From contig NZ_FOLC01000001.1 of NCBI RefSeq assembly GCF_900112135.1, forward strand, positions 124,001 through 188,000: 64,000 bases of DNA, written 5' to 3'. This document shows, piece by piece, positions 62,194 through 64,000 of this stretch (position 1 is the stretch's first letter; every line of letters begins with the position of its first letter). The notes below the pieces were generated by a model that saw nothing but the letters and a program-made list of their open reading frames with translations, had not been told where the DNA came from and made no database searches. The DNA comes from Collimonas sp. OK412. GTDB taxonomy: Bacteria > Pseudomonadota > Gammaproteobacteria > Burkholderiales > Burkholderiaceae_D. The translations under genes were made by a program, and so were the position numbers.

Positions 62194-64000
62194 GAGGCCG
62201 GTCGGATCCGTGTAGGCAATTGGATTGTTGCGGGCATACGCATACAAATTGGTGCCGTCAGTTATTCCTTGCGGATCGGGACTCAGCCAGCGCGCCAGCC
62301 AGGAGGCGCAGTAACGTGCACCGTGGTAATACAGGCCGTTTTCCTCGTCGCGCTCCTTGCCGGTGTAGCGATAACGCTTAGGCGTCTCGCTGCGGCTGCG
62401 CAGCGCCTGGTAAGTGGTGCTGCCGTAGGGGCTGTATTCTTCGTACGAAATGATTCTGGCGTGCGGGTCCAGCTCGATGCTCGACGAGCCGAGATGGTTG
62501 TTGAACTGGTAGCGAATCAGTTGCAGAGGAGAATCGTCGTCGCCTTTGCTGCGCGTTTCCACCATGGCTATCCGCTGCTTGTCGTCCATGATGTGCAGCG
62601 TCTCGCGTTCCAGGCTGACGGCAGCCGCCTCGCCATGCCCGGCGTATTCGCGGTATATTTCACAGCCGTCCAGGTACAGGCGTTCTTTCCATGGCGCCGG
62701 CGCTGCGCCTGCTTCGGCCGTGCCGCAGAGTTCGGTCACCTTGCGTATGCGCTGGCCGCTGGCGTCATACACATACCAGGTGCGGCCGGCCGCGCCGTCG
62801 CGGACTACCTGTTGCGCCGACATTTGCAGCTGGTCGCGATAGTCCCATTGCATCAGTGGCAGATGCGGCATCGCCGTGATGTTGCCGTGGCGGCCGGCTA
62901 TGTCGCCATAGCTGTAGCGCTGCGTGCTGTCGCCAAGTTGCGTGCTGCTCAGACGATTATTCAGTTTTCCAGGCTCCAGCGGGCTGGATTCCTGGTATGC
63001 ATAGCTGCGATGCCATCCGGCCTGCGCCGGCTCGGCGCCGCGGTGCCGCATGTCCAGCAGGTTGCCGGCGGCATCGTAGTCGTATTGTTCTACATACCTG
63101 GCCATGGCGTTGCCGTCGCCGGGCTGCAGCAGGGCTGCTTGCGGCGAAGCGTCGCTGGAGTATGGCGTTGCAGGGCCGCCGATCTGACCGAGGTGTTCGC
63201 GGCCACGGCCTTCGATCAGCCGGTACAGCGCATCGTAGGTATAGTCGTTGCTCGGATCGACGCGCCGGTTACGGAAATAGACAGTCTGTTGGGCATCGTC
63301 CTGGATGTGCGTGATATTGCCTGCGGCATCGTAGCTGTAGTGCAAGCTTTGAATCCGGCAACCGGGCCAGCCGATTGGCGGCGTTGCCGGACAGTCGCCG
63401 GGAAAGGCGGCTGCCTGCCGCCGGCTGTGCAGATGGACCAGGCGGAAGGTCTGTGCATCGTATTCATAGCGCGTGCTGACGCCGTTGCCATAGGTGATGC
63501 TGCTGCGCTGGCCCTTGGCGTCATAATCGATATGCGTGATAAACGGTGTCGTTGCGGCAGATCCGCGCAGCCGTGCCGCTACCTCTTGCAGCTGACTCCT
63601 GCGGTTGTAGCGGGGATAGATGATGCTGCGGTCTGCCTTGCCAATTTCTATCGGGCGGTTGAGCGCATCGTAGCGATTGTAACTGTCGTAGGCGGCAGGT
63701 TCCAGCCCGGCCTGGGCGGACCAGTCCAGGATCGTTTTATAGTCGCAGGCGATCTGGCGCCTGCTACGCAGCAAATTGCCTTTGAAATCGTATTCTTCAC
63801 TTGATACCAGTCCGGCCTGGTCGAACACCTGTATCGCTTTACCGCGCAGATTGGCGGTCACTGCATCTGCACGTGTCTCGCCGTAGATAGTGCGCCCGAC
63901 CATCAATTCCTTCCCCTGGTCCTGGCGCAGGAACGCTGCGTCGGGGCGCCGTAAAGCGTCGTAGCTGGCGCGGAATTGTTGTCCGCGGCTATCCCAGGCA
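61180..64000 (-). CDS. Tc toxin TcC-like RHS protein (5'-truncated by window edge)
   Basis: Open from the right edge (first full codons read AWDSRGQQFRASYDALRRP) to TGA 61180, about 940 residues. TcC with TcB forms a cocoon that encloses a toxic C-terminus. Family hallmarks: YDFKGNLLRSRRQIACDYKT, YDALNRPIEI, then THIDYDAKGQRSSITYGNGV. The RHS core ends DPQGITDGTNLYAYARNNPI, then YTDPTGLE (~62191-62211), where the aspartyl autoprotease of TcC-type proteins cuts. A ~337-residue variable end follows. The start, and whether TcB is fused to it, lie outside the window. A TTG-led start at 63906 is an artefact of the edge. Confidence 0.88.
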   Translation of the reverse strand, partial: AWDSRGQQFRASYDALRRPDAAFLRQDQGKELMVGRTIYGETRADAVTANLRGKAIQVFDQAGLVSSEEYDFKGNLLRSRRQIACDYKTILDWSAQAGLEPAAYDSYNRYDALNRPIEIGKADRSIIYPRYNRRSQLQEVAARLRGSAATTPFITHIDYDAKGQRSSITYGNGVSTRYEYDAQTFRLVHLHSRRQAAAFPGDCPATPPIGWPGCRIQSLHYSYDAAGNITHIQDDAQQTVYFRNRRVDPSNDYTYDALYRLIEGRGREHLGQIGGPATPYSSDASPQAALLQPGDGNAMARYVEQYDYDAAGNLLDMRHRGAEPAQAGWHRSYAYQESSPLEPGKLNNRLSSTQLGDSTQRYSYGDIAGRHGNITAMPHLPLMQWDYRDQLQMSAQQVVRDGAAGRTWYVYDASGQRIRKVTELCGTAEAGAAPAPWKERLYLDGCEIYREYAGHGEAAAVSLERETLHIMDDKQRIAMVETRSKGDDDSPLQLIRYQFNNHLGSSSIELDPHARIISYEEYSPYGSTTYQALRSRSETPKRYRYTGKERDEENGLYYHGARYCASWLARWLSPDPQGITDGTNLYAYARNNPIAYTDPTGLECDPETQSCVDPEASTAREENVQACLPEEHPAGDSAGSVADAAPVAPPAAEKRFSFVAADGTTHGFDTYEEASAFAETDRAAHDPGAWQNFKDWVNRPDPFASGDRLGVPGLVTVGAAGVVLSGAGTVVTTVLARAAPYARVAAVASTPFLVKSSDDAEGMGQVATIASFGICGPVAPLEGAALEGTVLEGAVVLQDANRAREIGLEFYEVASPKIQATLSAPRLPVTFSTVTREGVTIVNVNNPRVYEAFLQATEEGSVVLRPGEIVGSPPFRSGLVPHPDWRSAYMHAETQGELELGEIFDLHGPGSASSFPNPGCDYCVPWLDSRGIVHVNPKP

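Noticed and set aside
63904-63906. Start codon of the RHS protein
   Set aside because: The frame continues upstream to the window edge with typical RHS sequence, so the gene starts outside the window.

Overview
The window is about 64 kb of GC-rich chromosomal DNA with dense bacterial coding. The gene set (NdvB-type cyclic glucan synthase, biotin-independent malonate decarboxylase, MnmH/SelD pair, PepSY/TonB uptake, TRAP transport, DUF883/DUF3309 stress proteins) suggests a beta-proteobacterium of the Burkholderiales, probably Oxalobacteraceae (Collimonas/Herbaspirillum/Janthinobacterium type). That placement is inference from gene content; no rRNA or other phylogenetic marker is present. I saw no tRNA, rRNA, CRISPR array, insertion sequence, integrase or prophage gene.

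Layout. 1-5.2 kb: 5'-part of ilvD running off the left edge, a divergent metC-like lyase, an Lrp/AsnC regulator, and an EstA-type autotransporter esterase. 5.2-9.8 kb: a DUF2242 lipoprotein, a di-iron 'metal-dependent hydrolase' divergent from its probable TetR regulator, and mnmH-selD for 2-selenouridine in tRNA. 9.8-14.2 kb: DUF2946 protein, TonB receptor and a PepSY membrane protein with a His/Met-rich loop, probably a metal (copper?) uptake module. 14.3-18.7 kb: a tightly coupled four-gene operon (fatty-acid hydroxylase, desaturase, KAS III fused to a heme-oxygenase-like di-iron domain, unknown protein) that looks like an uncharacterised lipid or specialised-metabolite pathway. 18.9-30.1 kb: GntR regulator, divergent promoter and operator, TRAP transporter and the mdcACDEGB-(SBP)-mdcH malonate operon. 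30.3-40.1 kb: a secreted unknown protein and the 2931-residue cyclic beta-1,2-glucan synthase.

40.1-50.2 kb: a stress/carbohydrate island (RcnB-like protein, atypical Nramp, DUF883, DUF3309, small orphan, gnd, pgm, glycoamylase, tkt). Its upstream regions share a palindrome related to TCTGTGCGCTGGCGCACAGA, including one 34-bp perfect copy, and an array of 11-bp tandem repeats lies upstream of ndvB. Pgm could supply glucose-1-phosphate for UDP-glucose and so for NdvB; the stand-alone glycoamylase shares a fold with part of NdvB.

50.6-64 kb: a Tc (toxin complex) locus on the minus strand. A TcC/RHS protein, cut by the right edge, ends in a hypervariable region carrying a deaminase-like HAE...CxxC signature. 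It is followed by a 3397-residue TcA with unusual Cys/His-rich insertions and a small coupled orphan gene. This locus and the KAS III/di-iron operon are the best candidates for something not yet described.
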